Assembly: GCA_028703175.1 (NCBI GenBank)
Contig: JAQVNJ010000144.1
Coordinates: 1-14,964 of the forward strand
Direction: 5' to 3'
DNA: 14,964 bases
From: JAAYCB01 sp012744395
Lineage (GTDB): Bacteria > Planctomycetota > Planctomycetia > Pirellulales > Thermoguttaceae
The notes under the pieces are model-generated. The model had not been told where the DNA came from. It made no database searches and worked only from the letters and a program-made list of their open reading frames with translations. The position numbers were made by a program, and so were the translations under genes. Shown piece by piece: positions 13,693 through 14,964 of this stretch (the stretch's first letter is position 1; every line of letters begins with the position of its first letter).

Positions 13693-14095
13693 CGAGCGGA
13701 AGCTCGACGACGCTTGACGCTTGCGCCGCGGGCCGGCGCAGCACCTGGCCGCGCACAGCACCCAATCGAAGCTCGGCGCGCCCCCCTTGGCGGCGCGTAT
13801 CCGGTCGTGCAGCCGCCGCAGGCCGCCGATGCTCAGGATGACGTAGAACCCGTTGCGTTTGAGAAACGCGCACCACGCCTCGTCGAGGACCGCGCCATTG
13901 GTCTGGAAGTCGTTCTCGATGTCTTGCCGGCCGCGTGCTTGTGCTGTAGTGTGACCACTTTGCTGCAGAAATCCGACCCGCCGCAGCGCGGGTTCGCCGC
14001 CGTGTTAGTTGAAGACGACCTGGTCGACTTCCCGCGCGGTGATGTACTGCCGGACGCCCCCGACCTGCCAGCCGAGTCGCTGCGCCGTGAGGGCC
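13693..14095 (-). pseudogene. Anaerobic sulfatase-maturating enzyme (anSME) pseudogene
   Basis: Minus-strand pieces align in order with anSME, the radical SAM enzyme that converts sulfatase Cys/Ser to formylglycine. They are VRQYITAREVDQVVF, a TAA, then HGGEPAL (family WQGGEPT); VVTLQHKHAAGK in a shifted frame; NDFQTNGAVLDEAWCAFLKR (family IQTNG.LLD..WC); ILSIGGLRRLHDR (family SIDGP...HD); and KGGAPSFD. It then jumps directly to the gene's last residues (SSVVELPL), skipping most of the C-terminal half. At least one stop, one frameshift and one large deletion are present. The final 55 bp nearly match the 3' end of the anSME gene at the window edge. Confidence 0.78.
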
Positions 14096-14102
14096 TTTAC
14101 GA

Positions 14103-14460
14103 CTGATCGTCCAATACGCGCTGGACACGAACGTCCTCTTACGGGCCGCCGCCCCTACTTCCACCCACCACGCGGCGGCCGTCGAAGCCGTCAAGCGGCT
14201 CCTGGCCGGCGGCGAGGGACTGTCCCTCGCCCCCCAGGTGCTTGTGGAGTTCTGGTCCGTGGCGACCCGGCCTATCGAGGTCAACGGCTACGGCTGGCCG
14301 GCCGAGAATGCGGAAGCCAAAGTCACGGAACTCCTCCGCCAATTCCCGCTCTTGCCGGAGACTCCAGCGGTGTTTCCCGAGTGGCTACGGCTTGTCAGCC
14401 GCCACGGGATCCTCGGCAAACAGGTCCACGACGCCCGGCTGGTAGCGCTGCGCGCGCCGA
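14103..14460 (+). pseudogene. PIN-domain (VapC-like) fragment
   Basis: The plus frame reads QYALDTNVLLRA, then LSLAPQVLVEFWSVATRP, a stretch through WPAENAEAKV, and GKQVHDARLVAL. These are the first three acidic positions of a PIN-domain ribonuclease (Asp of LDTN, Glu of VEFW, Asp of HDARL). The frame is open from 14091 but has no ATG, GTG or TTG before the LDTN motif; only CTG at 14103 is available. The end of the domain, with the fourth acidic residue, is missing: after about 14450 the frame continues antisense to an RHS fragment. No antitoxin gene is recognisable upstream. Probably a dead toxin gene. Confidence 0.68.
14211..14231. repeat. Perfect 21-bp palindrome inside the PIN fragment
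   Basis: GGCGAGGGAC (14211-14220) and GTCCCTCGCC (14222-14231) flank a single T. It encodes GGEGLSLA in the PIN frame. Its core GGGACTGTCCC also occurs at 10387-10397. Confidence 0.7.
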
Positions 14461-14756
14461 CCGGTGAGCGGATTATACTGGCGCGAAGTGACCCGACCCA
14501 GCTCGTCCATCGACCACGCGAGCCTGTCGTCGCCGTCGAACCACTCTTTCCGCGCGGCGCTCGCGCCCGAGCCGTTCTGGCCGCTTGGCACGGCGGGCGG
14601 CGTGACGGTCTGCTGCTCGATCTCGAACGTGCCGGAATGCCACGTATAGGCAAAGCTCGTCGCAATCGCGCCCGTGCCCTCGTCGAACTGCGTCTGGTTG
14701 ATCCGGCCGAGGCTGTCGATCATCGCAATCAAACGTTCACCTGACAGGGTTTTCAT
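14385..14756 (-). pseudogene. RHS/YD-repeat protein fragment
   Basis: From ATG 14756 (overlapping the anSME stop as ATGA) the frame reads MKTLSGERLIAMIDSLGRIN, QTQFDEGTGAIATSFAYTWH, then KEWFDGDDRLAWSMDELGRV and RQYNPLTGR. These are D.LGR..Q and Y.P.TGR-type YD repeats, as in RHS cell-surface or toxin-delivery proteins. After about 14465 the frame becomes antisense to the PIN fragment and ends at 14385. Intact RHS proteins are usually many hundreds of residues, so this is a short internal piece carried in by rearrangement. The neat ATGA junction is probably coincidental. Confidence 0.6.
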
Positions 14757-14964
14757 TTTCCGGTTCGGCTGGCGAGCGGAAGCTCGACGACGCTTGAGAC
14801 TTGCGCCGCGCGCTGGCGCAGCACCTGATCGGCGATTTGGCGCAGGTAGGGGTCGGCATAGGCGAAAAAACGCTTCAGGCCGGAGCAGAGGTAGTTGTGC
14901 CCGGGCTGGCCGTCTAATGACTTGATGAAGCGGTTCTTGGGGCACTCGCCGTGGCAGGCGAAGA
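14753..14964 (-). CDS. Anaerobic sulfatase-maturating enzyme, 3' end (partial)
   Basis: The last 70 codons of a gene entering from beyond the window. FACHGECPKNRF, DGQPGHNYLCSG and LKRFFAYADPYL are the C-terminal SPASM-type cluster region of anSME (CxxxCP...C), which binds an auxiliary [4Fe-4S] cluster. The enzyme would install formylglycine in Cys- or Ser-type sulfatases, a very common class in planctomycetes. The reading frame is clean to the stop at 14753-14755. Whether the upstream part is intact cannot be seen. Confidence 0.88.
   Translation of the reverse strand, partial: FACHGECPKNRFIKSLDGQPGHNYLCSGLKRFFAYADPYLRQIADQVLRQRAAQVSSVVELPLASRTGK

Larger units (their letters stand above)
13693..14827. 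repeat. 55-bp near-identical direct repeat (anSME 3' ends)
   Basis: 13693-13747 and 14773-14827 match at 51 of 55 positions by my count, offset by exactly 1080 bp. Both are the minus-strand 3' end of anSME-type genes, so they reflect duplication of that gene rather than a mobile element end. Confidence 0.8.

Noticed and set aside
14238..14744. A 168-residue intact PIN toxin gene starting at GTG 14238
   Set aside because: This start would remove the catalytic LDTN motif, and after about 14450 the frame is antisense to RHS-repeat sequence.

Overview
The window is GC-rich DNA that fits a member of the Planctomycetota, probably Pirellulales-like. This rests on family content, not on a marker gene. 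Three Tat-exported Gfo/Idh/MocA oxidoreductases, SPINDLY-type glycosyltransferase and RHS remnants, pieces of anaerobic sulfatase-maturating enzyme (anSME), and heptanucleotide and REP-like intergenic repeats together are typical of that phylum.

Layout. 1-850 is decayed accessory DNA: a SPINDLY/OGT C-terminal fragment (minus) abuts an internally deleted IS1634-like transposase fragment (plus). 899-2404 (minus) is the first Gfo/Idh/MocA protein. 2746-3174 (minus) is a two-ACT-domain protein with a good candidate promoter and a palindrome touching its -35. 3606-4937 and 5089-6405 (plus) are two more Tat-exported Gfo/Idh/MocA proteins, probably one transcription unit. 6428-13315 (minus) is a compact five-gene cluster. 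13548-14964 is a graveyard of gene pieces: a Tat signal remnant, an anSME pseudogene, a PIN-domain fragment, an RHS fragment, and the 3' end of another anSME gene that runs off the window.

The cluster at 6428-13315 is the most interesting part. It reads amrS (AmmeMemoRadiSam radical SAM enzyme), then a 68-residue Tat-signal protein overlapping it by ATGA, then a predicted lipoprotein fusing MEMO (AmrB) to AMMECR1 (AmrA), then a 1195-residue membrane protein, then a small membrane-anchored protein. The large protein fuses a spermidine-synthase-like membrane module, an FMN-binding domain with a DxxTGAT flavinylation motif, and a NapH/NosR-like polyferredoxin tail. The AMMECR1/MEMO pair is usually thought of as cytosolic. 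Here signals place it outside the cytoplasmic membrane, beside a protein that looks built to carry electrons across that membrane. My hypothesis is an extracytoplasmic, redox-fed MEMO/AMMECR1 system with the small Tat peptide as a substrate or partner. The gene content is seen directly; the joint function is inference.

Between genes, period-7 tandem repeats of different sequence recur in at least four gaps. A 26-nt REP-like hairpin occurs twice with a compensatory base-pair change.
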